From Pseudomonadota bacterium (GTDB taxonomy: Bacteria; Pseudomonadota; Gammaproteobacteria; Steroidobacterales; Woeseiaceae): a stretch of 64,000 bases of DNA. The notes beneath the pieces were generated by a model. That model was not told the origin of the DNA. It made no database searches and saw nothing but the letters and a program-made list of their open reading frames with translations. How positions within the stretch are numbered: position 1 is the first letter of the stretch; every line of letters starts with the position of its first letter. Location of the stretch: contig JADFNS010000003.1 of the NCBI GenBank assembly GCA_022563255.1, positions 112,981 through 176,980 of the forward strand, in the 5' to 3' direction. Position numbers and translations under genes: made by a program. Shown here piece after piece: positions 26,977 to 35,949 of the stretch.

Positions 26977-27468
26977 ATGAATCATTCGTCTGTATTCGCA
27001 TCGTCGCTCGCCACAGTCCTGATACTGTCCGCCTGTTCCCAAAACGCGGAGCCGGTGGTGAGCCCGGAGTCCGTATCCGAGCCTGAAATCGCTGCGGACC
27101 CGACGGTCCTGCCACGCAGCGCGTCCGCCGCCGGCGCCAGCGTATTTTTCATAACTCCGGCCGACGGTGATACTGTCTCGAACCCAATCAGTATTGAATT
27201 TGGAATCGATGGAATGGACATCGTCAAGGCAGGCGTGGAACAACCGAGTTCGGGCCATCACCACCTCATGATCGACACCGATCTTCCGGATTTTTCGCTG
27301 CCCATTCCGGCCGACGGGCAGCATGTACACTTCGGAGACGGCAGCACGGCGACCGAAATCACGTTGCCGCCGGGTCAGCACACGCTGCAAATGCTGCTCG
27401 GCGACCACTTCCACATTCCGCATGATCCGGCGCTTGTATCGGAACCCATCACGATAACGGTAGAATAA
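26977..27468 (+). CDS. DUF4399-domain lipoprotein
   Basis: A 163-residue lipoprotein: MNHSSVFASSLATVLILSACSQN gives a lipobox LSAC. The C-terminal ~100 residues are a DUF4399 domain (FFITPADGDTVSNPISIEFGIDGMDI, then SSGHHHLMIDTDLP, QHVHFGDGST, LPPGQHTLQMLLGDH). The many histidines are conserved in the family and suggest a metal site. The start at 26977 was chosen for GAGGAG seven bases upstream; an in-frame ATG at 26962 has none. Function is unknown. Confidence 0.85.
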   Translation: MNHSSVFASSLATVLILSACSQNAEPVVSPESVSEPEIAADPTVLPRSASAAGASVFFITPADGDTVSNPISIEFGIDGMDIVKAGVEQPSSGHHHLMIDTDLPDFSLPIPADGQHVHFGDGSTATEITLPPGQHTLQMLLGDHFHIPHDPALVSEPITITVE

Positions 27469-27526
27469 ACGATTGAGTGTGGCCGCCAGTATCACTAGAA
27501 TCGCCTCCCCTGAACAAATCATTGTC

Positions 27527-29011
27527 ATGAATCAATCAAACCACAGAAAACTTATCGGAATCAGCGGTCTAGCGGCCTACGTGCCGCCGTACCGCGTGTG
27601 GCTCGAGGATTGGTGCGACTGGACCGGCAGTCAGTGGCCCAAGATTCGTGAAGTTGTTGGGCGCAGTTTCCGCGTTCGCGGCCCAAACCACAGTGTTTAC
27701 ACAATGGCAGCCAACGCCGTCATCCGCCTGATCGACCAGTACGAAATCGATCCGCGCCGGGTCAAGTTTCTCGGACTCGGCACCGAGTCCAGCACTGACA
27801 ATTCGGCGGGCGCGATCATTATAAAAGGTATGGTGGACCAGGCGCTTGAGACGCGCGGCCAACCGCCCATCGCACGCAGTTGCGAGGTGCCTGAGTTCAA
27901 GCACGCCTGCCTGGGTGGCGTATACGGAATGAAAGGCGCCATTCGCCAACTGGCGCTCGATGGCGCCGGCGGTCAGGCGATCGTGGTTTGCTCCGATATC
28001 GCAGAGTACGCCCGCGGCAGTTCCGGCGAGCCCACACAGGGAGCCGGAGCGGTCGCGATGCTGCTTGAGGAAGACCCAAAACTCGCCGTGGTCGACCTGG
28101 TCGGATCCGGCTCGGCTTCGGACTACCGCATCATGGATTTCCGCAAGCCGATGTCGCGCTTCTGTGGACAGGACCGAACCGAAACGCATCAGGTTCAGGA
28201 TTACCCGGTATTTAACGGCAAGTACTCAACCACCTGTTATATCGACGAAACGCTGCATGCGCTGCACGATATGTACGAAAAGCGCAATCTCGATGCCAGC
28301 GAGTATCTGCGCTCACTGAAAACTCTCTTTCTGCATCGGCCTTATCGCCGCATGCCCGAAACGGGCTGGGCAGTGTCCTACCTCTTTGCGCTCGGACAAG
28401 GCAAGTCCGAGGACCGGGCTGAACTGGCGTCCTATTGCTACGAGGCCGGCATCGACGTCGACGCGGTACTCGCTGAAATGATCAGCAAGCCCGCGGTAGC
28501 GGCTCTGGCCAATCCCGAGCATCTGCAGTTCGAAGTGTATCCATTGACCATGGCGGCGCTGCGCGCCTTCCGCGCGTCACGACGCTACCGCGAGGAAATT
28601 CTGGATAAGTTGAGACTCGGCAGCGACACGATGCTGGATCTGGGTAACCTCTACACAGCGGCGCTGCCCGCATGGATAGCGGCCGGTTTCGAACAGGCTC
28701 TCGACGAGGATTCGTTGTCGGCCGGCGACGAAGTCCTGACCCTGGGCTATGGCAGTGGCGACGCCGCCGAAGTTATTCCGTTCTTCATGGTGGACGGGTG
28801 GCGTGAAGCCGCCGCGAAGATTCATTTTGCCGCTGCAATGGAGCTTGCGATCGACCTCAGTCGTGAGCAGTACGAAGCTTTGCATGACGGGCGTAAGGTT
28901 CAGGGCCTGGACTACGTTGGTCGCAGCGAATTCGTGATCGATCGTGTCGGCAATAGTGACGACCGGCACTTCTGCGATATGGGAATCGAGTACTACCGTT
29001 TTATTGCATAG
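27527..29011 (+). CDS. mvaS: hydroxymethylglutaryl-CoA synthase
   Basis: A 494-residue HMG-CoA synthase, condensing acetyl-CoA and acetoacetyl-CoA in the first committed step of the mevalonate pathway. The thiolase-fold active site is visible: Glu region LGLGTESSTDNSAGA, catalytic cysteine in EFKHACLGGVYGMK and histidine in LFLHRPYRRMPETG. ATG 27527 gives the normal N-terminus (KLIGISGLAAYVPPYR); a TTG at 27473 is possible but less likely. It converges on idi, their 3' ends overlapping by 19 bases, and stands at the edge of the mevalonate cluster. No acetoacetyl-CoA thiolase is in the window. Confidence 0.9.
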   Translation: MNQSNHRKLIGISGLAAYVPPYRVWLEDWCDWTGSQWPKIREVVGRSFRVRGPNHSVYTMAANAVIRLIDQYEIDPRRVKFLGLGTESSTDNSAGAIIIKGMVDQALETRGQPPIARSCEVPEFKHACLGGVYGMKGAIRQLALDGAGGQAIVVCSDIAEYARGSSGEPTQGAGAVAMLLEEDPKLAVVDLVGSGSASDYRIMDFRKPMSRFCGQDRTETHQVQDYPVFNGKYSTTCYIDETLHALHDMYEKRNLDASEYLRSLKTLFLHRPYRRMPETGWAVSYLFALGQGKSEDRAELASYCYEAGIDVDAVLAEMISKPAVAALANPEHLQFEVYPLTMAALRAFRASRRYREEILDKLRLGSDTMLDLGNLYTAALPAWIAAGFEQALDEDSLSAGDEVLTLGYGSGDAAEVIPFFMVDGWREAAAKIHFAAAMELAIDLSREQYEALHDGRKVQGLDYVGRSEFVIDRVGNSDDRHFCDMGIEYYRFIA

Positions 29012-29580
29012 CTCCGCAGCCGTTCGCCGTAGTCAGCGTTCAAAGTTCGCCACTCCTGTTTGAACCAGGGCGTGAATCGTTGCGCTTGATGCGCCAGCTC
29101 ATCGTCGAGATCCCGCACACAAATCAATCGCACGCTTTCGATCTCGCTGTTATTGGGTCGTGCCTCGCCATCAAGTTTGCCAAGAAACACATGGCACAAC
29201 TCTTTCTCCGCACCGGCCTCGCCGAACGAGGCTTGATAACAGAAATGATACACATGCTCGACATCGGCGGTGACATTGAGTTCATCGCCTAAGCGCCTTT
29301 CGATTGCCGTCGCCAGCGACTCGCCGCGCCGTGGGTGGCTGCAACAACTGTTGGACCAGAAGCCCGGCCACAGCCTCTTTTCCCGGGCTCGCCGCTGCAA
29401 CAGCAGCTCGCCCTGCGCATTGAACAGGAATATCGAAAAAGCCCGATGCAACAGGCCGCTGCCATCGTGGCAATCGGCCTTCGACTTATAACCGATCTCG
29501 TTGTCGAGTTCGTCAACGAGTATGAGTTCGTCACTGTCCGATGACACAATGCGATTCGGGTCAGTCAATGGCCGCCCCAT
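28993..29580 (-). CDS. idi: isopentenyl-diphosphate delta-isomerase, type 1
   Basis: A 195-residue Nudix-fold isomerase converting isopentenyl diphosphate to dimethylallyl diphosphate. Motifs include LLHRAFSIFLFNAQGELLLQRRA, the active-site cysteine in FWSNSCCSHPRRGE, ATAIERRLGDELNV (Nudix-derived) and the catalytic glutamates in GAEKELCHVFLG. ATG 29578-29580 is chosen; it overlaps the 3' end of the upstream HMGR-MK gene by 20 bases, indicating coupled translation. It is the last gene of the mvaD–PMK–HMGR/MK–idi operon. Confidence 0.93.
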   Translation of the reverse strand: MGRPLTDPNRIVSSDSDELILVDELDNEIGYKSKADCHDGSGLLHRAFSIFLFNAQGELLLQRRAREKRLWPGFWSNSCCSHPRRGESLATAIERRLGDELNVTADVEHVYHFCYQASFGEAGAEKELCHVFLGKLDGEARPNNSEIESVRLICVRDLDDELAHQAQRFTPWFKQEWRTLNADYGERLRSYAIKR

Positions 29581-31792
29581 TTGATGCCGCCGTTGCGAGC
29601 GTTGCGTAGCCCGCACGCTGCAACGCCGACCGAACCTGATCCTCAAATCCCGGGCAGAGGGCAACCATCGCCCCACCGCCTCCGGCACCGGTTAGCTTCG
29701 CGCCGACGGCGCCGCTTTGTCTCGCCAGCGCAACCATATTCTCGAGGTCCGGCGTCGATACCTGGATCGCGTTAAGCAGGCCATGGCAAATGTTCATCAG
29801 CGCACCCAGCTCCGTATAGCGCCGAGACCGCAATGCCTTCGCGCCCTCGATACTCATTTCGTCAATCTGATCGAAAATCGCATTGTAGTGTGTCGAGTTT
29901 CGATCGAAGCGCGCCTTGACGCCCGCAACCTGATTGCGCGTCAGTCCCATCTCCCGACTGAAGCCGACAACCACCGGCGGTCTCTCGCCTATCTCAAGTC
30001 GTTCGATGTGCAAACTGTCTGCTTTGCGAAACAGCATTGCGCTCGCGTAGCAGGATATCGTGTTGTCGATTCCAGACGGCGTACCGTGCGCCAGTTTTTC
30101 GCATGCAAACGCAATTGCATTGATCTCCTCATCGTCAAGTTCTTTATCTTTGCAACGGCCAATGGCGCGAGCAATTGCGACGACAATCGCCGCCGACGAA
30201 CCCAGTCCCATCCCCCTGGGCAATTTCGAACGGACGTGTATGGTGAAATTATCATCGGCAACGCCAAGTCTTTCGAGCAGCAGATTGATCACGGCATCGA
30301 TGCCGTCGGTACTGGCGCGGTCGATGACAGCCCGCAATCCCCAATCGCGCACTGTCAAAGTTGTGCTCTGTTCGGATGCCGTCACGGCCGCATGCACCGC
30401 ATCGACGATGGGCAGCGCAAGCACGTGCCGCCCGTAAACGGCCGCGTGCTCCCCAAGCAAGATGATCTTGCCAGCCGCCGTCGCAGTAAATGCAGCGCCC
30501 GGTACTGCTGCGGAATCCTGTTCAGCCAGTATTTCCTGCGCCTTCCAGATTTTCACCTCGCGACTCTCGATAAGCTTGCCGACAAGCTCGTCGAGATCGG
30601 AATCGGGCGTCCCCGCGGCGGCCGCAACGCTGCGCGCATGCAGTCGCATATGTCCTTTCTGAATGCCGCCCGTCACCAGCGCGCGCAATGCGGCAAAATT
30701 TTGCGCCAGGCCCACTGCGGCCATCAGCTCAGCAAGCTGCGACGCAGACTCGACGCCGACGATTGCGAGCCCAAGAATCGCAGCAGGATTCGATGTCGCG
30801 GTACCGCCGACAATTCCGACTTTCAGAGGCAAACCGATTTCGCCGAGCAGTTCGCCATCGGCGCCGACCAGCCACCGCGTAAGCGCAGCATACCGGCCAT
30901 TTCTGGCAGCATACGCATGAGCTCCGGCTTCGATAGCGCGCCAGTCATTGCCCGTTGCTATGGCCAGTGCGTCAATGCCGTTCATAACGCCTTTATTGTG
31001 CGTGGCGGCTCGATGTGGATCCGCGACCGCGATCTCATTGGCCAGTACGATCCGGTCGCGAACTTCCGCGCCGCTCATCCCGGTAGTCGCCAGCGCATCA
31101 ATTGGGAAGCTCGCTGTCGCCGACACTATCGAGCGATCGGCAAGGTTCGAAAGTATTTGCAGCACTGCGGCGCCGCCGCTGATCTGTTCGATGCGCGGCG
31201 CGATAGACTCGCAAATCGTGTTGACGAGATTGGCCCCCATCGCGTCGCAGGTGTCGACCAGCACGTGCACGACAACGAGCCGCGTCCCGTCCGGCAGGTC
31301 AAGCGCTCGAAATTCGATATCACGAACGCCGCCGCCCCGCGCCTTTAAGCGTGGGTGTACCGCGTCCGCCAGGCTCTGCAACTCCTCGGCCGCCGCGCCA
31401 AGAGACGTGATCGCCGCATCAACGTCGGCAATATCAGCGATATGAATTTGTCCGGCCAGCAATGACTCTTCTTGTGACGCCGAAAATCCGCCACACTCTC
31501 TGGCCAGAGCAGCAGCGCTGCTAAGCGCAGCCACGATCGATGGCTCTTCCACGACGAGCGGCACGATGTACTCACGTTCGTTGACGATAAAGTTCGGTGC
31601 GATGGCAAACGGGAGTCCGAAGACACCGACGACGTTTTCAATGATCTTGTCAGCGGCGACTGCCGATATTACTTGACGACCTGCTTGCAAATCGCGCGCG
31701 TGACTCGCCGATAGCCAGCCGCGCCGTTCGAGTTCGGCTATACGCTCAGCTACGTTTAGTTTGTACAGACCTGATACCCGCGAATCGCTCAA
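29561..31792 (-). CDS. HMG-CoA reductase–mevalonate kinase fusion protein
   Basis: One 743-residue polypeptide with two consecutive pathway enzymes. Residues ~1-425 are a class II HMG-CoA reductase: ENVVGVFGLPFAIAPNF, VVHVLVDTCDAMGANLVNT, AATHNKGVMNGIDALAIATGNDWRA, GIVGGTATSNPAAILGL and the catalytic-histidine motif IQKGHMRLHAR. Residues ~435-743 are a GHMP-family mevalonate kinase: AAGKIILLGEHAAVYGRHVLALP, KLPRGMGLGSSAAIVVA, THGxPSGIDN-type loop (AHGTPSGIDNTISC) and KLTGAGGGGAMVAL. All key motifs are kept, so both activities are expected: HMG-CoA to mevalonate to mevalonate-5-phosphate. The start overlaps the PMK stop by four bases. No frameshift was needed, so the fusion is real in this sequence. 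Confidence 0.92.
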   Translation of the reverse strand: MSDSRVSGLYKLNVAERIAELERRGWLSASHARDLQAGRQVISAVAADKIIENVVGVFGLPFAIAPNFIVNEREYIVPLVVEEPSIVAALSSAAALARECGGFSASQEESLLAGQIHIADIADVDAAITSLGAAAEELQSLADAVHPRLKARGGGVRDIEFRALDLPDGTRLVVVHVLVDTCDAMGANLVNTICESIAPRIEQISGGAAVLQILSNLADRSIVSATASFPIDALATTGMSGAEVRDRIVLANEIAVADPHRAATHNKGVMNGIDALAIATGNDWRAIEAGAHAYAARNGRYAALTRWLVGADGELLGEIGLPLKVGIVGGTATSNPAAILGLAIVGVESASQLAELMAAVGLAQNFAALRALVTGGIQKGHMRLHARSVAAAAGTPDSDLDELVGKLIESREVKIWKAQEILAEQDSAAVPGAAFTATAAGKIILLGEHAAVYGRHVLALPIVDAVHAAVTASEQSTTLTVRDWGLRAVIDRASTDGIDAVINLLLERLGVADDNFTIHVRSKLPRGMGLGSSAAIVVAIARAIGRCKDKELDDEEINAIAFACEKLAHGTPSGIDNTISCYASAMLFRKADSLHIERLEIGERPPVVVGFSREMGLTRNQVAGVKARFDRNSTHYNAIFDQIDEMSIEGAKALRSRRYTELGALMNICHGLLNAIQVSTPDLENMVALARQSGAVGAKLTGAGGGGAMVALCPGFEDQVRSALQRAGYATLATAASNGAAID

Positions 31793-32766
31793 TTTTCTTC
31801 CACTCTTCCGCCGTCGTAATCAATTTCACACTTGAGCAAGGACGCTTTCGTCGCATGCTCCTTGATGAAATCGTCAAGCGCTGCGGCATCTGTGCCCAAT
31901 GCGATGCCGATATCACCGCCACCCGCTCCGCAGGGCTTGTAGACCAGATTCGCGTCACGCGCAGCAAGCGCCAACTCGCCATGTCCAGCATCGAATATGC
32001 CAAGCTTGTGGTCAACGCTGAATAATCGCAGATGCTTGATGTATTCTCGATATTGCGCGATAACCGCGTCTGCACTGCCCCCACGCCACGCATCCGCCAT
32101 GTCCCGCGCTGCAGCAGAAAGTTGCGCCCGCGACGACTTGCCGACAACGGCATCAAAGCTTGCCAGCCGTGTTTTCGTACTTGCGGCAACTCCGGTCCAT
32201 AGCAGGCGAAACCGCAAACCATCGGGCCACGCCAATGCCGTCGAAACGGCGCCTGCCATGTGATACTCAATGAGCCCGCCGTGGATACTGCAAGCTACAT
32301 CGACCCCACTGCCGACACCGTCCTGAAAATCTCTGTGCGCGCGCTGTGCGATCTCTGCGACGTCAATCGTCCGCTTGACTGCGACGCAAAGCGCGACCGT
32401 GAGCGCAGCACTCGAGCCAATGCCAAACTTTGCCCGCGTCCCTGCATCGTTGAACCGGGAAGTATCCAGAACGATGGCACAGGCGGCCAAATACGGCGCT
32501 CCAACCGCACGCAAAACCGAATCCACGAGAGCGAATTCCTGTCGGCCGTCGTGCCATGCGAGGCCATTTTTTGTCGATTGAAACCGGCCCGTGGTTTCCG
32601 TATACCCGGGCGCCGTAACCTGACTGCAGTCGCCGTCGATCCCGGTCAAACGCACGTGTGCGCGGCGATTGACGGCCATACAAATCGCGGGCGCGCCATC
32701 GAGTACCGCGTATTCGCCGCAGAGCACGACCTTGCCGGGTGCGCTGGCCACTGTATCTGTCGTCAC
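31789..32766 (-). CDS. phosphomevalonate kinase
   Basis: A 325-residue GHMP kinase: ASAPGKVVLCGEYAVLDGAPAICMAVN, the ATP loop AKFGIGSSAALTVALC, SGVDVACSIHGGLIEYH and the C-terminal glycine loop YKPCGAGGGDIGIAL. Its place between diphosphomevalonate decarboxylase and HMGR/mevalonate kinase makes phosphomevalonate kinase by far the likeliest role. GTG 32764-32766 is preferred: it overlaps the mvaD stop as GTGA and gives the standard N-terminus. The longer open frame upstream lies within mvaD. Confidence 0.85.
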   Translation of the reverse strand: MTTDTVASAPGKVVLCGEYAVLDGAPAICMAVNRRAHVRLTGIDGDCSQVTAPGYTETTGRFQSTKNGLAWHDGRQEFALVDSVLRAVGAPYLAACAIVLDTSRFNDAGTRAKFGIGSSAALTVALCVAVKRTIDVAEIAQRAHRDFQDGVGSGVDVACSIHGGLIEYHMAGAVSTALAWPDGLRFRLLWTGVAASTKTRLASFDAVVGKSSRAQLSAAARDMADAWRGGSADAVIAQYREYIKHLRLFSVDHKLGIFDAGHGELALAARDANLVYKPCGAGGGDIGIALGTDAAALDDFIKEHATKASLLKCEIDYDGGRVEEN

Positions 32767-33725
32767 GTTTTTTTCACCAGTCGTGCGCCGGCGCCGAGCC
32801 CGCTGGTCATGACTTGCTTTACGCCCGGCGTGGTCGACAATGCTTCGCGAACGACTTCGGTATCTTCGGGCAGGCAAACAGCCTTTACCTGCGGCCCGGC
32901 ATCAATCGTAAAAAACACGCTGCGACCTTCGCCCTGCAGTCGGCGTACCGTCTGCAGACAACGCATGGTCGCAGCCTTCCAGTACACGATCGGCGGCCGC
33001 GACGCCCACATGATGGAATGCATCTTCAGGCAATTGTGCTCCGCGATCGCGGCCAGTCCGGCGAAGTCTCGTTGTTCTATTGCCGTGCGCGCAGCATCCA
33101 GATCCGTTGCCTGGCGCACAATCCAGTCATCGTAAAACGGCGAGGTTTTGCGGCTGATCTCCATCGCTTCCGTCGAACCCGTCTCTTTCCGCCCGGTATC
33201 GGTGATGGCCAACACGACTTGCAGCGGCCACGACTCAGCGTCCATTAAGGACTCAAGCTCGATGCTGTCACCGTCGTTCTTTAGCTCCACAAATCCACCG
33301 TACAGGGACCGCGCCGCCGAACCGGACGCGCGGCCGGCAATCCTCGCAAGTTCCCGGGTACTTAACGACAAATCCGCCGCGCCGGCGGCTGCCATCGTCA
33401 ATGCGGAAAATGCCGACGCCGACGAAGCCAGACCTGCCGCCATCGGAAAGTTGCTGTGGCTGCTTATGCGCGCAAAGCTCCGTTGCTCGCCGAGGAGGTC
33501 GTTCAGGCAGGCGCTGATACGTGGCAGAAAACGCGGCTCCTCGCCGCCGTTGACGAGCAGCACGTCGCCGGGCAAATCCGTATCCAGATCGACGCTCATT
33601 TGTGTTTGCAATTCGCTCAGGGTAATCGAGATCGATCCGACCGCGGGCAGATTGCGGACAACATCGCGCTTGCCCCAATACTTGATCAGGGCGATGTTGG
33701 GTTGCGCGATTGCGGTCGCCCGCAT
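32763..33725 (-). CDS. mvaD: diphosphomevalonate decarboxylase
   Basis: A 320-residue GHMP-superfamily enzyme that phosphorylates and decarboxylates mevalonate diphosphate to isopentenyl diphosphate. The N-terminus AQPNIALIKYWGKRDVVRNLPAVGSISITLS is diagnostic, and SSHSNFPMAAGLASSASAFSAL and GRASGSAARSLYGGFV complete the active site. GGGAAA precedes ATG 33723-33725. It heads the mevalonate operon and is divergent from ispA across ~105 bases, which must hold both promoters. Confidence 0.94.
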   Translation of the reverse strand: MRATAIAQPNIALIKYWGKRDVVRNLPAVGSISITLSELQTQMSVDLDTDLPGDVLLVNGGEEPRFLPRISACLNDLLGEQRSFARISSHSNFPMAAGLASSASAFSALTMAAAGAADLSLSTRELARIAGRASGSAARSLYGGFVELKNDGDSIELESLMDAESWPLQVVLAITDTGRKETGSTEAMEISRKTSPFYDDWIVRQATDLDAARTAIEQRDFAGLAAIAEHNCLKMHSIMWASRPPIVYWKAATMRCLQTVRRLQGEGRSVFFTIDAGPQVKAVCLPEDTEVVREALSTTPGVKQVMTSGLGAGARLVKKT

Positions 33726-33830
33726 AGGCTCGTTTCCCGTCTGATCGATCGTCAAAGGACGCAAATTATAGCCCAGCGGGACACGCGCGCACGCGCTGAT
33801 TTCCGTGTACGCTACACGGCCCAATCGAGT

Positions 33831-34736
33831 GTGGTGGCCGCTGACTTGCCCGAACAATTCAAAGACCGCGTTGTTGAGTACACTGCCCGCGTCGACGCCA
33901 GACTCGAAGTCGCGTTGCCGTCAGCGTCGACCAGCCCGACACGATTGCACAAGGCCATGCGATACGCGGTCCTCAGCGGCGGCAAACGCATTCGGCCATT
34001 GCTGGTCTACGCCACCGGAGAGTGCCTGGGCGTCGAGATCGAATCACTGGATGCGCCCGCTGTAGCGATTGAGCTGATACACGCTTTCTCGCTGGTCCAT
34101 GACGACCTTCCGGCAATGGATGACGACGATCTGCGACGCGGTCAGCCAACCGTTCACAAGCAATTCGATCAGGCGACAGCAATTCTTGCAGCAGACGCGC
34201 TGCAACCGCTGGCGTTTTCGGTGCTGGCAGATATGGAAAACGTGTCCGCGAGGACGCGCACGGGACTGGTTCAGCTGATCGCCGGTGCCTGTGGTTCAAC
34301 AGGCATGACCGGTGGCCAGGCGATCGATCTCGCTGCCGAAGGAATATCGCTGACCGCGAGCGAGCTCGAGCACATGTATGCGCTAAAGACCGGTTCTTTG
34401 ATATACGCGGCCGTTATTTCTGCGTGCCTGCTTGCCGGTGACCTACCGGTCACGAATACCGGAGCGCTGGACAAATTTAGCCGTACTATCGGCATTGCCT
34501 TTCAAATCAAGGACGACATTCTGGATGTCGAAGGCGAGACTGAGGTAATCGGCAAGCCGGCAGGTTCGGACGAATCACTGCAGAAGGCGACCTACCCGGC
34601 GCTGTTCGGCATCGCTGCCTCGCGGCGGCGGTGCGATGAACTGCTTACCAGCGCCCTGGCGTCCCTCGAACCGTTTGGCGACGACGCTGCATCGTTGCAA
34701 TGGCTGGCGCGCTATATCGTCGAGCGCAGCCAATAA
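33831..34736 (+). CDS. ispA: farnesyl-diphosphate synthase (short-chain prenyl transferase)
   Basis: A 301-residue trans-prenyl transferase (E. coli IspA 299) condensing isopentenyl and dimethylallyl diphosphates. It has KAMRYAVLSGGKRIRPLLVYATG, the first aspartate motif in LVHDDLPAMDDDDLRRGQPTVH, the KTGSLI loop and the second aspartate motif IAFQIKDDILDVEG. No ATG is near; GTG 33831 (or 33834) gives the family N-terminus DLPEQFKDRVVEYT. It is divergent from the mevalonate operon, four bases before dinB. It supplies farnesyl diphosphate for quinones, undecaprenyl phosphate and other isoprenoids. Confidence 0.92.
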   Translation: MVAADLPEQFKDRVVEYTARVDARLEVALPSASTSPTRLHKAMRYAVLSGGKRIRPLLVYATGECLGVEIESLDAPAVAIELIHAFSLVHDDLPAMDDDDLRRGQPTVHKQFDQATAILAADALQPLAFSVLADMENVSARTRTGLVQLIAGACGSTGMTGGQAIDLAAEGISLTASELEHMYALKTGSLIYAAVISACLLAGDLPVTNTGALDKFSRTIGIAFQIKDDILDVEGETEVIGKPAGSDESLQKATYPALFGIAASRRRCDELLTSALASLEPFGDDAASLQWLARYIVERSQ

Positions 34737-34740
34737 CCCC

Positions 34741-35913
34741 ATGTCATCGGCGACACGCAGCATTCTGCATGTGGATATGGATGCCTTCTATGCGTCGATC
34801 GAACAACGGGACCACCCGGAACTAAAAGGCGAACCGGTCGTTGTCGGTGGCGGCGCCAACCGCGGTGTCGTGGCGGCAGCCAGCTACGAGGCTCGTGCAT
34901 TCGGCATCCGGTCCGCGATGCCGATGGCCGCAGCGCTGCGGCGCTGCAGTCGGCTGATCCGGGTGTCGCCACGCATGTCCCATTACAAAAAAACCTCCAC
35001 AGTGATTTTCGCGATTTTTCGAGAATTCACGCCACTGGTCGAAGGCCTGTCACTGGACGAGGCATTCCTTGACGTAACGGCGAGCGTCAGGCTGTTCGGC
35101 TCTCCCGAAAAAATTGCGGCCGAAATCAAACAGCGAATTCTCGGCGACACGGAACTCACCGCTTCCGTTGGCATCGCGGAGAACAAGCTGGTTGCGAAAA
35201 TAGCCTCTGATCTCGATAAACCCGATGGCCTCACGATCATCACTCCGGCCAGCTATCGAAAAAAACTGGACCCGTTGCCCGTCAGCGTGATCCCGGGCAT
35301 CGGCAGAGAAACACTGCAAAGACTGAGCGCGATTGGCGTGTCGAGTGTGCGGGACCTGCGCGTCGCCGACAACCGTGACCTCGAACCCATTTTCGGTCGT
35401 TTTACACAAAAGACGCGTGCTCGGGCGTCCGGAATCGACGCCCGCCCAGTCGTGCCGAGCCGCGAGGAAAAATCGATCAGCGCTGAAGAGACTTATGATC
35501 GGGATTTGTCAAAGCACGCGGACATGGAACGCGAACTCCTGCGACTCACCGAGCGGACGGCGGGACGCTTGCGCAAGGCATTTTTGAGCGCCGCAACCGT
35601 GCAGATCAAGCTGCGGCGAGCTGACTTCACGACTGTCACCCGTCAACGCAGTATCAAGCCACCGACCAACGGGACCGATCAGATATTCGCGATCGTCCGT
35701 GAATTGCTCCGAACGTGGCTGGCTGACAACCCCGGCGTAAAAATTCGCCTGCTCGGCGTCGGCGGCAGCAACCTGTCGCCTGTCGCACAACCGGACCTGT
35801 TCGCCGCGGACAAAGCCCGGAGTCCGTCTGTCATCGACGAAACCGTCGATGAAATCAGGGAAAAATTCGGTTCATCGTCCCTCGGCAGAGCCAGAATTCT
35901 TGACCGGCACTGA
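34741..35913 (+). CDS. dinB: DNA polymerase IV
   Basis: A 390-residue Y-family translesion polymerase. It has ILHVDMDAFYASIEQRDHP with the first catalytic aspartate, AAASYEARAFGIRSAMP, and the palm motif EGLSLDEAFLDVT with the catalytic Asp-Glu. SVGIAENKLVAKIASDLDKP and a little-finger domain follow. It ends without an obvious clamp-binding QLxLF box; SPVAQPDLFAADK near the C-terminus may serve. It follows ispA by four bases. No LexA box was seen before either gene. Confidence 0.94.
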   Translation: MSSATRSILHVDMDAFYASIEQRDHPELKGEPVVVGGGANRGVVAAASYEARAFGIRSAMPMAAALRRCSRLIRVSPRMSHYKKTSTVIFAIFREFTPLVEGLSLDEAFLDVTASVRLFGSPEKIAAEIKQRILGDTELTASVGIAENKLVAKIASDLDKPDGLTIITPASYRKKLDPLPVSVIPGIGRETLQRLSAIGVSSVRDLRVADNRDLEPIFGRFTQKTRARASGIDARPVVPSREEKSISAEETYDRDLSKHADMERELLRLTERTAGRLRKAFLSAATVQIKLRRADFTTVTRQRSIKPPTNGTDQIFAIVRELLRTWLADNPGVKIRLLGVGGSNLSPVAQPDLFAADKARSPSVIDETVDEIREKFGSSSLGRARILDRH

Positions 35914-35949
35914 TCACAGCCAACACGCGTAGGGTAGAATCGGAAAACG

